Assembly (NCBI RefSeq): GCF_003390935.1
Contig: NZ_QNQZ01000002.1
Span: 248,001-312,000, forward strand
DNA from: Lewinella sp. IMCC34191
GTDB taxonomy: Bacteria > Bacteroidota > Bacteroidia > Chitinophagales > Saprospiraceae
Reading direction: 5' to 3'
DNA length: 64,000 bases
In this document: piece by piece, positions 16,963 to 25,951 of the stretch
How the letters are laid out: the number at the start of each line of letters is the position of its first letter
Numbering within the stretch: the first letter of the stretch is position 1
The notes under the pieces: model-generated
What the model saw: only the letters and a program-made list of their open reading frames with translations
What the model was told of the DNA's origin: nothing
Database searches by the model: none
Translations under genes and position numbers: made by a program

Positions 16963-18378
16963 CTACTGCTTGATCAGGGGTATGGACTGCCGACCCCGCT
17001 CGCCGTTCAGAAGTACGATGTACGTGCCCCGAGGGTAGGTTTCGCCGATCATCACGGTAGCGCTTCCGGTACGGTAAGCTGCGACGGGCATTTCCCGACC
17101 GTATATATCCAGCACCCGTAGATCCCGGACCGCCTCCGGCCGGCCGATGGTCAACTGCGTGGTACCGGAGAAAGGGTTGGCCCCGGTAAGGATTCCATAG
17201 TCTGCTATCTGGTTAGTCGGCACGAAGGGATTCGCGGACAGAAGGTCGGCGGTCAACGCGTCGACTGCTCCCTGGTCTACGCTGGCACCCGTGGTCCGGT
17301 CGAATAGGGCGAAGCCGTTATCACCGGCCCAGCCGTTGTCCCAGTAGACAGGCACAATGCCGTTTTCCCGGGCTTCGCTTACGATGTAGTCCAGGTAGTA
17401 CGCCCGGGAGGCCAGGTGATCCGCCCGTTCCTGACCGGTGAGGGATGACCGCCTGACAACCCCGAATTCGCCGAGGATGACCGGCACCCCTTCGTCGACC
17501 CATTCCGCCTTAACGCGGGCGAAGAGATCGTCATGGTAATCCTCCTGCCCCCAGTCGCATACGTCACCTTCCGCCCAGGGGGTGCCCCAAACCGTACAGG
17601 CCTCGCTGATATTCGGGTTAAGCGTATAATTGTAGGGGTCATAGGAGTGCACTTCCACGAAGAGCCGGTCGGCAACGACGTCGGTAGGTAGCGTAAAGTG
17701 CTCCAGCCCGTGCCAGATATTGGTGTTATAGGTCTGCACGATCAGGCTACGGTCCAGGTTATTACCGCCCGTGGCCCGCACGGCATCTACGAAAGTTTGG
17801 AGGTAGGATTGCTGGACTTCGATGTATTCGTCTGTAGGGTTGTTGTAGTCGGCACGGACTTCATTGGTGCCGGCAAACAGCAGGTGCTCGTCATAATCCG
17901 CGAAGTAGTTGGCTATCTGGGTCCAGTAAGCTTTTTGCTTAGCGTTTACCGATTCCTGATCGGCGTAGAAAGGTTTCTCTTCCAGCCATCCGCCGTCCCA
18001 GTGGCTGTTGAGAATAACGTACATCTCATTCGCCCGGCCATAGTCTACGACTTCCTTGACGCGGGCCAGCCAGGCGGGATCAATAACGAGCGTATTCGGG
18101 TCGGCGTAACTGTTCCAGGCCGTCGGAATGCGGAGCACGTTGAATCCGGCGGCGGCTACGGAATCGATGAGTCGTTTGGTAGTCGCTGGATTTCCCCAAT
18201 CCGTTTCACCGGTTGGGACTTCCAGGGAGTTGCCTAAATTCCATCCAACGGTCATGTCCGCTGACAGCTCGGCGGCCGTCGGGCCGGACTGAGCAAAAAG
18301 GGTCGCGGAAGGAAGCAGGAAGATCATCAAAACCAGTACGCCGCACGGAGTACGGAGCAGGGGGTAAAATTTTTGCAT
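16963..18378 (-). CDS. GH5 endoglucanase-type hydrolase with T9SS sorting domain
   Basis: A 471-residue protein from ATG 18378 with a signal peptide ending near LFAQ. The catalytic domain (about residues 35-380) shows GWNLGNSLE, ETDWGNP and NVLRIPTAWN, with the acid/base Glu173 in GTNEV and nucleophile Glu304 in ILGEFGV. This pattern resembles GH5 subfamily 4 beta-glucanases/xyloglucanases. The last 60 residues (RVLDIYGREMPV... YPRGTYIVLLNGERGRQSIPL) form a type IX secretion C-terminal domain, so the enzyme should be secreted or surface-attached. It converges with the M20 gene with a 12-bp gap. Confidence 0.9.
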   Translation of the reverse strand: MQKFYPLLRTPCGVLVLMIFLLPSATLFAQSGPTAAELSADMTVGWNLGNSLEVPTGETDWGNPATTKRLIDSVAAAGFNVLRIPTAWNSYADPNTLVIDPAWLARVKEVVDYGRANEMYVILNSHWDGGWLEEKPFYADQESVNAKQKAYWTQIANYFADYDEHLLFAGTNEVRADYNNPTDEYIEVQQSYLQTFVDAVRATGGNNLDRSLIVQTYNTNIWHGLEHFTLPTDVVADRLFVEVHSYDPYNYTLNPNISEACTVWGTPWAEGDVCDWGQEDYHDDLFARVKAEWVDEGVPVILGEFGVVRRSSLTGQERADHLASRAYYLDYIVSEARENGIVPVYWDNGWAGDNGFALFDRTTGASVDQGAVDALTADLLSANPFVPTNQIADYGILTGANPFSGTTQLTIGRPEAVRDLRVLDIYGREMPVAAYRTGSATVMIGETYPRGTYIVLLNGERGRQSIPLIKQ

Positions 18379-18471
18379 GGTCGGAATGGGTTTTTTGGGT
18401 GGGGCCAAATAGCCGGAATTCAAAGTAGGAATTTTAATTTCTACGCTAGATATCTGCCTATTGACGACCCG

Positions 18472-18989
18472 CTACCGAATATTGACCTCCCCCACTCCGT
18501 CCGTGTCGAGCCAGGGGCGGGCATCCCTTTCCTCCGTCGTGACCGTGCAGTCGATGAAATCGATCCGGTCGGTGTGCCGCACGAAGAAACCGTGGGCACC
18601 GGTATTGCCGAATTTGTTGCCCTCCGGGTAGTTGCCATCGTACTCCATGACCTCCCGGTTACCTTCCATGATTCCGCCACGGACGTTGAGGTCGATGTTC
18701 TCCAGGGTGACATGCTGGATATTATGGCCCGGTATGCCGGTGATGATGGAGGGAAACTGCTGGGTGAAGTCGTCCCCCCGGATGTTCCGAAAACGGATAT
18801 TCGAAATGCTGCCGATCCGGGGCTGCCGGCCGCACAGGCGTCGATCGCCCGCTGGATAGCATCACGGTCATTGGTCACCCCGTCGCCCTTGGCCCCGAAG
18901 TCGTACACATCGTAGACCGCCGGCGGCTGCTGCCCCGCAAGCACCGACAACCAACAACTGAAAATTACAAAGAACCGGATTCTCCTCAT
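18472..18989 (-). pseudogene. GH28 polygalacturonase-like pseudogene
   Basis: The 5' end encodes a signal peptide and the start of a GH28 right-handed beta-helix (YDVYDFGAKGDGVTNDRDAI). Around 18820-18835 the frame breaks and, in another frame, a distal part of the helix appears (ISNIRFRNIRGDDF, GHNIQHVTLENIDLNVRGG, HGFFVRHTDRIDFIDCTV) up to a stop at 18472. A usual GH28 is 400-500 residues, so a large central part including the catalytic aspartates is missing. This is a deletion-plus-frameshift relic and should not make an active enzyme. Confidence 0.8.
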
Positions 18990-19023
18990 GCTCCCAAGCT
19001 ACTCATTCCCCCAACGTTAACCG

Positions 19024-19041
19024 GGCGGCGGAGCGCAGGTA
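19024..19041 (+). repeat. dispersed 18-bp motif, copy 2
   Basis: Exact GGCGGCGGAGCGCAGGTA, 35 bp upstream of the GH28 relic and 58 bp upstream of the lipoprotein start at 19100, in the divergent gap between them. Confidence 0.9.
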
Positions 19042-19099
19042 ATCCGCACACCCCCGGCCGCAAAGTCGTTAATCTGTAGCAACCACGGAACAGCAACAT

Positions 19100-19528
19100 A
19101 TGAAACCATCCTACTATCTTCTCTTCCTATGTTTCGCCTGCAATGAGACGACCACCCCGGCAGCAGAAGATGAAGTCGGGGAGTCCGCCTCCTGCTATAC
19201 CTACGCCGGCCAGGGGGATACGGTAAAGCTGTCTTTGACCGATCCACAGGGAAATACCCGGGGCACCCTCGATTACGCCCTGGCCGAGAAAGACCGAAAC
19301 ACCGGCACCCTGGAGGGCGCGTGGAGCGGAGACACCCTGTTTGCCACCTACACCTTTCGGTCGGAAGGCCAGGTAAGCGACCGCGAAGTGGCCTTTCTCC
19401 GCAGGGGGGACCGCCTGGTCGAAGGCTACGGCCCCGTAACTGCCGACGGGACCGCATTCGCGTCCCGCGATAGCCTGGAATTTACCGGACAGATGCCGCT
19501 CGAAGTAACCGAGTGCACCAATGATTGA
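19100..19528 (+). CDS. hypothetical lipoprotein-like protein
   Basis: A 142-residue protein with a short hydrophobic N-terminus (YYLLFLCFAC) whose last Cys could be lipidated, although the box is not canonical. The mature part is rich in Asp, Glu and Thr and contains alternating beta-strand patterns (TLEGAWSGDTLFATYTFRSEGQ, REVAFLRRGDRLVEGYG). This resembles small Bacteroidota lipoproteins of unknown function. The opposite-strand frame here is Arg/Pro-rich and judged a shadow. Confidence 0.65.
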   Translation: MKPSYYLLFLCFACNETTTPAAEDEVGESASCYTYAGQGDTVKLSLTDPQGNTRGTLDYALAEKDRNTGTLEGAWSGDTLFATYTFRSEGQVSDREVAFLRRGDRLVEGYGPVTADGTAFASRDSLEFTGQMPLEVTECTND

Positions 19529-19556
19529 TCACGCCGTCCACCGGGGCAGTAAGGCG

Positions 19557-20174
19557 CTACCCGCCCGGCTGTAGTCCTTTCATCATCTCGTCGTGGTCCT
19601 CGTAGGGCAGGTCCGTGAACACTATATCCCGGATGGAGAGGCGTTGGTAATCCGAATGGCCGGACAGGGTGCTACCCGCGGCGATTTCAAGCTTATCCAG
19701 GTCGGCCGATCCGGATAGGGTTTCTTCGGTTGGGGTCAGGGTGCCGGACACTTGGTTCTCCGGTTGGGTAGTAAGCTTATTGGGGTTCCAATTGTACTTC
19801 GCGGTTTTGGTCTCTCCGTCGACGACCGGGTAGAGGTTCACGATCGCCATTTCTATCTCCTGCTTCGTGATATTGAAGTGGAGCTGGATCTTTTCCGGTT
19901 TTTCCGTCCGGTCGTTCTCGAAGGTGACGTAGGCGTAGCGGTCGCCGGTCTTTTTGAAGGTGTTGGTAAAGGCGGTAGCCTCGGTATAGGACCAGGGCTC
20001 CCCGTTGATCGTACACAGCACATTGCCGTTGGTCGGCTCGACGGCGGATGCCGCGACCGGGGTGGTTTCTTCCGCTTCGGTGGCGACTACGGCTTCACCC
20101 GTTTTCGGGTCGGGTGCGCTGCAGCTGGTCAGCATCAGGACAAGCAGCGCAAGAGGAGTCAGCAAATAACGCAT
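19557..20174 (-). CDS. hypothetical lipoprotein
   Basis: A 205-residue protein with a good lipoprotein signal (LLTPLALLVLMLTSC, Cys18 as lipid acceptor), a Thr/Ala/Glu-rich linker, then a beta-rich domain (NVLCTINGEPWSYTEA, DRYAYVTFEN, KIQLHFNITKQEIEMAI). The phrase NGEPW followed by strands is common in small Bacteroidota lipoproteins of unknown role. It ends convergently 28 bp from the preceding gene. Confidence 0.7.
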   Translation of the reverse strand: MRYLLTPLALLVLMLTSCSAPDPKTGEAVVATEAEETTPVAASAVEPTNGNVLCTINGEPWSYTEATAFTNTFKKTGDRYAYVTFENDRTEKPEKIQLHFNITKQEIEMAIVNLYPVVDGETKTAKYNWNPNKLTTQPENQVSGTLTPTEETLSGSADLDKLEIAAGSTLSGHSDYQRLSIRDIVFTDLPYEDHDEMMKGLQPGG

Positions 20175-20258
20175 AGTGCTTTGGTTAATAAGTGAGGGAC
20201 TTACTCCTTAATGACCCCGCACCGGCCATCGTTACGGACTGCTGAACACATCAATTTT

Positions 20259-20276
20259 GGCGGCGGGGCGCAGGTA
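20259..20276 (+). repeat. dispersed 18-bp motif, copy 3
   Basis: GGCGGCGGGGCGCAGGTA (17 of 18), followed by TAAA, in the divergent gap 20175-20459. The rest of that gap holds no convincing gene or promoter. Confidence 0.85.
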
Positions 20277-20459
20277 TAAAGCCTATTGGGAAAAGCAGGA
20301 AATCCACAAGCGATGAGCCTGGTAAGCTGGGCGATACAGAGGACAAGTCGGGATGATCTTGACCCGGTAGCCGGCCTAGGTGCGGCGCATGGTTTCGGAA
20401 CCGAATCTCGCTTTTTCGAGTTACGGGAATGATTGCATTAGACCCACAACCAAGACCCA

Positions 20460-21707
20460 ATGAACGACACATCCACCCCACGCCTCCACCGCCGCGATTT
20501 CGTCAAAACCGGTGGCGGACTACTGGCCCTGTCCACCCTGCCCCTGCTATCGGGCTCGGCATCGGCCCAGACACCCGCCCGCACCGCCGGTGCCACCGGA
20601 CCCATCGTGGAAGGATTTCCGCCCGCCGAACTGGTGGGCCGCCCCATGCCCAAAGGACTCGAACTCGGCCTGCCCCCGGAGGAGCGTATCGGCTTCGCGA
20701 TCGTGGGCCTCGGCGACTATGCCGCCAATATCATCATCCCCCACCTCGGGGATACCAAGAAGTGTAAGCTAACGGCCCTGGTATCCGGTAACGAGGAAAA
20801 GCGGGCGAAAATCGCCGCTACCTACGGCATTAGCGACGAGCACCTCTACAGCTACGAGACCTTCGACGAGATTGCCGATGATCCGGAGGTCGACGTAGTG
20901 TACATCATCACCCCAAATGTCTTTCACCGGGAACTGACCGAACGCGCCTTCGCGGCGGGCAAGCACGTCCTCTGCGAAAAGCCCTTGGCCGTCACCGCCG
21001 AGGATTGCCAGGCCATGATCGACGCCGGCAAGCAAGCCGGTAAGAAGCTGATGATCGGCTACCGGGCCCAGTACGACCCCTACAACCTCATGGCGATCGA
21101 CCTGATAAAAGAAGGACGTATCGGTACCCCGTCCCTGATCGTAGCCGACCACCACCGCCTTTTACCCTTGGAAGAACCCAGGAATCAATGGCGCGCCAAA
21201 AAGGATGTCGCCGGCGGGGGTAGTCTGTACGACATCGGTATTTACTCCCTGAACGGCGCCCGCTACCTAATGGGCGAGGAACCCGTATCGGTGAGCGCGC
21301 GCTACCATGAGGGATCGGGCCGGCCGGAAATCGACGTCGAGGAGGGAATCGAGTGGCGCCTGGTCTTCCCTGGCGGAGCGGTGGCCAACTGTTCCTCGAG
21401 CTACCTCACGACCAATAACAAACGCATCCACGTGCAGGGCGATAAGGGGGAGATCACCCTCGACCCGGCCACCGACTACTTCGTCCGCAACCTGAAGGTC
21501 ACCGACCGGAGCGAGTCGAAACACCAAATCGAGGAGGTAGCCATCTCGGATTCCAATCAGTTCGTCCCGATGCTGGATGAGATGGCCGCTTCGGTAATCG
21601 AAAACCGGGAACCGAAGACGCCCGGGGAAGAAGGCTTGCGCGACGTACGGATCATGCAGGCGATTTACCGGGCCGCCGATTCGGGGGAGGAGGTGGAGCT
21701 CGGGTAG
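20460..21707 (+). CDS. Gfo/Idh/MocA-family oxidoreductase with Tat-type signal
   Basis: A 415-residue protein. The N-terminus has a twin-arginine signal (HRRDFVKTGGGLLALSTLPLL, ending near SASAQ), as in periplasmic glucose-fructose oxidoreductases that carry a tightly bound NADP. The Rossmann core begins IGFAIVGLGDYAANIIIPHL and includes the conserved lysine in HVLCEKPLAVTAEDC; the sugar-binding domain has GGGSLYDIGIYSLNGARYL. It probably oxidises or interconverts a sugar in the periplasm. Confidence 0.88.
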   Translation: MNDTSTPRLHRRDFVKTGGGLLALSTLPLLSGSASAQTPARTAGATGPIVEGFPPAELVGRPMPKGLELGLPPEERIGFAIVGLGDYAANIIIPHLGDTKKCKLTALVSGNEEKRAKIAATYGISDEHLYSYETFDEIADDPEVDVVYIITPNVFHRELTERAFAAGKHVLCEKPLAVTAEDCQAMIDAGKQAGKKLMIGYRAQYDPYNLMAIDLIKEGRIGTPSLIVADHHRLLPLEEPRNQWRAKKDVAGGGSLYDIGIYSLNGARYLMGEEPVSVSARYHEGSGRPEIDVEEGIEWRLVFPGGAVANCSSSYLTTNNKRIHVQGDKGEITLDPATDYFVRNLKVTDRSESKHQIEEVAISDSNQFVPMLDEMAASVIENREPKTPGEEGLRDVRIMQAIYRAADSGEEVELG

Positions 21708-21736
21708 CTGCGCAAAGCTTGGTATTTTTAGGCCCT

Positions 21737-22156
21737 ATGCCGCTACCTCCCGCTACCGTCCGCTTCTTCGATCGCTACGCCGCCTACTTTACGGCCGCCG
21801 ACAGCCTGCAGATAGCCGCCATGTACGACTTCCACGCCACCCTGTACTCGGCCACGGGGGACGCGGTGGTGCTGGACCGGCCGGCCTTCCTGCGCAACTG
21901 CGAGCTGGTATTCCGCAGCTACGACGAGCTGGGCGTCCGGCAGATCACCCACCGCCTGATCGGGGAAAGCCCCATCAACGGGGTGATCCGGCTGGTCGAA
22001 ATGGAATGGATCTTCTGGAACGAAGCCGGGGAGCGGATGACCGACTTCCGGACCCGCTACATCGTGCGTGACTTCAACGGCCACCTGATCATTCTCGGGG
22101 TGGTGGAAGTCAACGAGACCGAACGCCTGGAGCAACTCGCCAGCGAGGAGGAATAG
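21737..22156 (+). CDS. NTF2-like/SnoaL-like domain protein
   Basis: A 139-residue protein from ATG 21737; a TTG at 21719 is a poorer start. It has an alpha-helix cone followed by sheet strands typical of the NTF2-like fold (TVRFFDRYAAYFTAADSLQIAAMY at the N-terminus, MEWIFWNEAGERMTDFRTRYIV and HLIILGVVEVNE later). Members are small enzymes or ligand-binding proteins; no catalytic assignment can be made. It lies 29 bp after the oxidoreductase and 18 bp before the amidohydrolase, so the three may be cotranscribed. Confidence 0.65.
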   Translation: MPLPPATVRFFDRYAAYFTAADSLQIAAMYDFHATLYSATGDAVVLDRPAFLRNCELVFRSYDELGVRQITHRLIGESPINGVIRLVEMEWIFWNEAGERMTDFRTRYIVRDFNGHLIILGVVEVNETERLEQLASEEE

Positions 22157-22174
22157 GCGGATTATCTTGGCGGT

Positions 22175-23446
22175 ATGCGCTCGACCCCTTTCCTGCTTAC
22201 TTCCGTACTTTTTCTTCTTTCCCTCGTGCTATCCGCCCAGGACGCCGAATGCACCCTGATCACCGCCCGCCACGTATTCGACGGCAGCGAATTACACGAA
22301 AACCGGGCCGTACTCGTCCGGGGTGACACCATCGCCGCCGTCGGAACGGCCTCGGAGCTGGGAGGGGATGGCTGTAAGGTGGTCGACTACCCCGACGGAA
22401 CCCTGATGCCCGGAATGATTGAGGGACACGCCCACCTGTTGCTTCACCCCTACAACGAGGTCGGTTGGAACGAACAGGTGCTCAATGAGTCCTACGCCGA
22501 GCGGGCCATCCGCGGCGGGGTTCACGCCGGACGAACCCTGCGCGCGGGCTTCACCACCGTACGCGACCTCGGATCGGAGGGGGCTGGTTACGTGGACGTG
22601 GGGCTCAAGCAAACCATCGAGAAGGGCGTCATTCCCGGTCCACGCCTGATCGTGGCCGGCAAGGCCATCGTAGCCTCGGGAAGCTACGGACCGAAGGGAT
22701 TCCGGGAGGGCGTCGAGGTTCCCCTCGGAGCCGAGGAAGCCGACGGCCACGACGACATCATCCGGGTAGTCCGCGACCAGATCGGCCACGGTGCCGACCT
22801 TATCAAAGTGTACGCCGACTACCGCTGGGGACCGAACGGGGAAGCCATGCCGACCTTCACCCAGGACGAGCTGGATCTAATCGTGGAAGTAGCCAACAGC
22901 AGCGGCCGGCCGGTCGTGGCTCACGCCGCGACGGCGGAGGGCATGCGGCGGGCCACCCTGGCCGGCGTCGCCACCATCGAGCACGGTGACGGCGGCACCC
23001 CCGAAGTATTTGAGCTGATGGCCGAACGGGGCGTAGCCCTCTGCCCTACCCTGGCGGCCGGCGACGCCATCCTACAGTACCGCGGGTGGCGAAAGGGAAG
23101 GGACCCCGAGCCCGAGCGGATCCGGGAGAAGCGTGCCTCCTTCGCCGCCGCCCTCGCGGCCGGCGTGACTATCGTGGCGGGTGGTGACGTCGGGGTGTTC
23201 TCACACGGCGATAATGTCCGTGAGTTGGAGATGATGGTGGACTACGGGATGGAGCCGGAAGCGGTACTCCGGTCGGTCACCTCCGGCAATGCGCAGGTGA
23301 TGGGACTATCCGAGCGAATCGGTCAGATCAGGGCCGGGCTGCTGGCCGATCTGGTGGTGGTGAGCGGCAACCCGCTGGAGGCCATGTCCCGGTTGCGGGA
23401 GGTGCAGTGGGTGATGCTCGGAGGAAAGGAAGTCGACTTGGAGTAG
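22175..23446 (+). CDS. exported metal-dependent amidohydrolase (imidazolonepropionase/prolidase-like)
   Basis: A 423-residue protein with a signal peptide ending near VLSAQ. Amidohydrolase-superfamily features in order: a short beta-sandwich (LITARHVFDGS), the HxH metal motif in MIEGHAHLL, a central lysine in GADLIKVYADY (probable carbamylated Lys), the His pair in VVAHAATAEG and TIEHGDGG, and the Asp in IVAGGDVGVFSHG. This group includes Xaa-Pro dipeptidases and related cyclic-amide hydrolases. Substrate unknown. It converges on a TonB receptor with a 28-bp gap that contains the 18-bp motif. Confidence 0.88.
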   Translation: MRSTPFLLTSVLFLLSLVLSAQDAECTLITARHVFDGSELHENRAVLVRGDTIAAVGTASELGGDGCKVVDYPDGTLMPGMIEGHAHLLLHPYNEVGWNEQVLNESYAERAIRGGVHAGRTLRAGFTTVRDLGSEGAGYVDVGLKQTIEKGVIPGPRLIVAGKAIVASGSYGPKGFREGVEVPLGAEEADGHDDIIRVVRDQIGHGADLIKVYADYRWGPNGEAMPTFTQDELDLIVEVANSSGRPVVAHAATAEGMRRATLAGVATIEHGDGGTPEVFELMAERGVALCPTLAAGDAILQYRGWRKGRDPEPERIREKRASFAAALAAGVTIVAGGDVGVFSHGDNVRELEMMVDYGMEPEAVLRSVTSGNAQVMGLSERIGQIRAGLLADLVVVSGNPLEAMSRLREVQWVMLGGKEVDLE

Positions 23447-23452
23447 GCATTA

Positions 23453-23470
23453 TACCTGCGCTCCGCCGCC
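23453..23470 (-). repeat. dispersed 18-bp motif, copy 4
   Basis: Exact match on the minus strand, sitting inside the 28-bp gap between the stop codons of two convergent genes (23446 and 23475) and filling most of it. On the minus strand it is followed by TAATG. Confidence 0.9.
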
Positions 23471-23474
23471 CCAA

Positions 23475-25916
23475 TTACCACTGATAGCGGACGCCCAATC
23501 CGAGATCGACGCCCGGGGCGGCCACGCCGCTGGCGAAACGCCAGTAGAAACGGTCGAGGAGGTTTTCGGCCTTGAGCTGGACGGACCAGCGCTCGGAGAA
23601 GTCGTAGCCGGCGTAGGCATTCAGGGTGTACCAGCCGGGGGAACCCTCCATTTTGGGGGTGAGATCGATGTTGTCGGAGCTGCCGACCCGATCGAGGGTA
23701 TAGCCGGTGGCGGCGGTCCCGTCGATGGAGTTGACGGCGTAGTCTTCGAACTGCTTTCGGACCTGGAAGTCGACCCGGCCGCGCGCCCACCAGTGGCCCC
23801 GCTCGTAGCGGAGGCCGAACTGGCCGTAGGCCGAGGGGATATGGTCCTGGGGCAGGGTAAGGAACGCTCCGTCGGGCGTTTCCTGCCGCCGTTCGCCGCG
23901 CAGCCAATTGAAGCGGCCGTGCAGTTCCCAGCCGGTAGCGAAGTTCCAGGCGGTAGCGAGATCGAAGCCGTAGACCCAGGCCCGTTCGGCGTTGACGTTG
24001 GTATCGGTGTAGAGGGTATCGCCGCGGCTCACGAAGGAATCGCTGCCGTCGGGGAGGGTGCCGGCGCTGCGGATGACGGCGTCCGTAAGGATGGTCCCGT
24101 AGGCGGTCGCTTCGAAGCGGAAGGGACCTTCCAGCCGCCCGTAGGCCACCTCGAGGGTATTGGATCGTTCGGGGCCGAGGTTGGGATTGGGTACCTGGAC
24201 GCGGCCGTTCTGCTCCCGGAACTTACCGAAGTCGTCGACGTTGGGGGCGCGGAAGCCCTGGGCGAAAAGTAGGCGCACGGAATTGCCCGACCGGCGGTAG
24301 CGGAGGCCGACGGCGGCGGTGAGGGCGTCGGAATTGTTTGTGATGCCGGTCAGGTAATCCTCCGGCCAGGAGACGACGTCATTCGGCGTAAAGGATCCGG
24401 TGAGGCGCTGGTAGTTGTAGCGGATGCCGCCGCGCACCCGCCAGTAGTCTGCGAAGCGGTGGCTGAGGTCTACGTACACTCCGCCCACGCCAAGCTGGCT
24501 GCCGCCCCCGGGGTAACGGGTGGGTTCACCGGCGGGGGTGGCGGTGGAAGTCACTTCGTCGTAGCGCCCATCCAGGCCGTAACGGAGATCCGTGCCGGGT
24601 GCCAGGTTCTTGGCAAAGTCTACCTGCAGGGTGTAGGCATCGATGTCTTCCAGGTTCTCGGTGGTGAGGGTACTGCCGAGCCGGCGCTGAATGCGGTCCT
24701 CCTCGGTGTACTGGTAGGCTAGCAGGTAGGTAGCCACGTCGTAGAGGGCGGTGGGGCGGCGGTCGGAGAGGCGAAGGCTGCCGAGCGCGCGGGTCTGCGG
24801 ACCGTAATCCCACCGTGCCCAGCGGAGGTTGCCGTTGCGGCGTTCGATGAGGGCGTCGTAGCGGGGAATATCGGAGGTCGTGGAGTACTGAAAGTTCGCA
24901 TCCAATTCGACCCGCTCGGCCAGGCGGAAGCGGAATTTCTGCAGCAGGTTGTACTGATCGTAGCCGCTGCCTACCTGGAGCTGGGGGTTGTCGTTGTCGA
25001 CCACTTCGTCGCCAACCACGTACTGATCGCGCAGGCCGAAGTCCCCGTAAGCGTCGGGCCGGTTGCCGCCGGCGCGCAGGTCGCCGATGCTGGTCACGGA
25101 ATAGCTGGTCAGTCCGGCCCAGTTGCTGCCGCCGTAGTCGAAGCCGCCGGCGTAGTTGAGGGCATTGGCGGCCGTGGCGAAGTTGGCGTTCTGGTAGCCG
25201 CCCCACCCTCCGTCGGGGCGGAATTCCGGGGTACGCGTCCGGAAGTGAACGACGCCCCCGATCGCGTCACTGCCGTAGGTGAGGGCTCCGGCCCCGTAGA
25301 TGACTTCGATGCGTTCCAGCACGTTCGGGTCGACGGTGATGGCGCTCTGGAGGTGGCCGCTGCGGTAGATGGCATTGTTCATGCGCACGCCGTCGACCAC
25401 GAGCAGTACCCGGTTCGCCTCGAAGCCCCGTATGACCGGACTGCCACCGCCGAGCTGGGAGCGCTGCACGTAAACTCCGCTAAGGGATTCCAGGGCGTCA
25501 ACGGTGGTCAGCGACTGAATCTTGGCCTGGCTCTCCCGATCGATGGTTTCTACTTGGTAGGGCAAGGTGTTGGTGCGTTCGTCGCGGCGCCCGACGATGG
25601 TGGCCGTCATCAGGCTGATGCCGGAGCTCAATTCAAGCATGTTCAGGTGGTTAAGCCCGCTACGCATCTCCTCAGCGTGGACGGTAAGCGGCTCGAACCC
25701 GATAAAGCTGACGCGCAGGCTATCGTCCGCGGAAAGGACGACGGCGAGCTGACCGCTTTCGTCGGTGTAACCGAGTTGCTCCTCCGGCAGGCGAATGACG
25801 GCCGCGCCGGCGAGGGGCTCCCCTTCTTCGTCCAGGACTTGCAGGACGGTTTGGGCACCGGCTACCGCCGAAAAACATCCGAAGAGCAAGGTGAGTAGCG
25901 GCAGGCAACATTTCAT
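23475..25916 (-). CDS. TonB-dependent receptor
   Basis: An 813-residue outer-membrane receptor: signal peptide (to VAGAQ), a carboxypeptidase-like regulatory domain (about 20-100: VLQVLDEEGEPLAGAAVIRL, LRVSFIGFEPLTV), a plug (about 110-230: SGVYVQRSQLGGGSPVIRG, RIEVIYGAGALTYGSDAIGG) and a 22-stranded barrel ending GVRYQW with a terminal aromatic residue. Length and order fit FepA/BtuB-type receptors of Bacteroidota. The ligand (metal chelate, cofactor or glycan) is not evident, and no SusD partner or periplasmic binding protein lies beside it. Confidence 0.92.
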   Translation of the reverse strand: MKCCLPLLTLLFGCFSAVAGAQTVLQVLDEEGEPLAGAAVIRLPEEQLGYTDESGQLAVVLSADDSLRVSFIGFEPLTVHAEEMRSGLNHLNMLELSSGISLMTATIVGRRDERTNTLPYQVETIDRESQAKIQSLTTVDALESLSGVYVQRSQLGGGSPVIRGFEANRVLLVVDGVRMNNAIYRSGHLQSAITVDPNVLERIEVIYGAGALTYGSDAIGGVVHFRTRTPEFRPDGGWGGYQNANFATAANALNYAGGFDYGGSNWAGLTSYSVTSIGDLRAGGNRPDAYGDFGLRDQYVVGDEVVDNDNPQLQVGSGYDQYNLLQKFRFRLAERVELDANFQYSTTSDIPRYDALIERRNGNLRWARWDYGPQTRALGSLRLSDRRPTALYDVATYLLAYQYTEEDRIQRRLGSTLTTENLEDIDAYTLQVDFAKNLAPGTDLRYGLDGRYDEVTSTATPAGEPTRYPGGGSQLGVGGVYVDLSHRFADYWRVRGGIRYNYQRLTGSFTPNDVVSWPEDYLTGITNNSDALTAAVGLRYRRSGNSVRLLFAQGFRAPNVDDFGKFREQNGRVQVPNPNLGPERSNTLEVAYGRLEGPFRFEATAYGTILTDAVIRSAGTLPDGSDSFVSRGDTLYTDTNVNAERAWVYGFDLATAWNFATGWELHGRFNWLRGERRQETPDGAFLTLPQDHIPSAYGQFGLRYERGHWWARGRVDFQVRKQFEDYAVNSIDGTAATGYTLDRVGSSDNIDLTPKMEGSPGWYTLNAYAGYDFSERWSVQLKAENLLDRFYWRFASGVAAPGVDLGLGVRYQW

Positions 25917-25951
25917 GTCGCTAAGGTACCGCGGGATTGGGAACTAAAAAC

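Noticed and set aside
19017..19457. Minus-strand Arg/Pro-rich frame
   Set aside because: Opposite to the lipoprotein-like gene at 19100, which has strand patterns and a signal-like N-terminus.
20312..20431. 39-codon frame after motif copy 3
   Set aside because: No ribosome-binding site or protein-like pattern; too short to support.
22163..22177. TATCTTG box right before ATG 22175 as a leaderless promoter
   Set aside because: Only a partial -7 match with no TTG at the correct distance.
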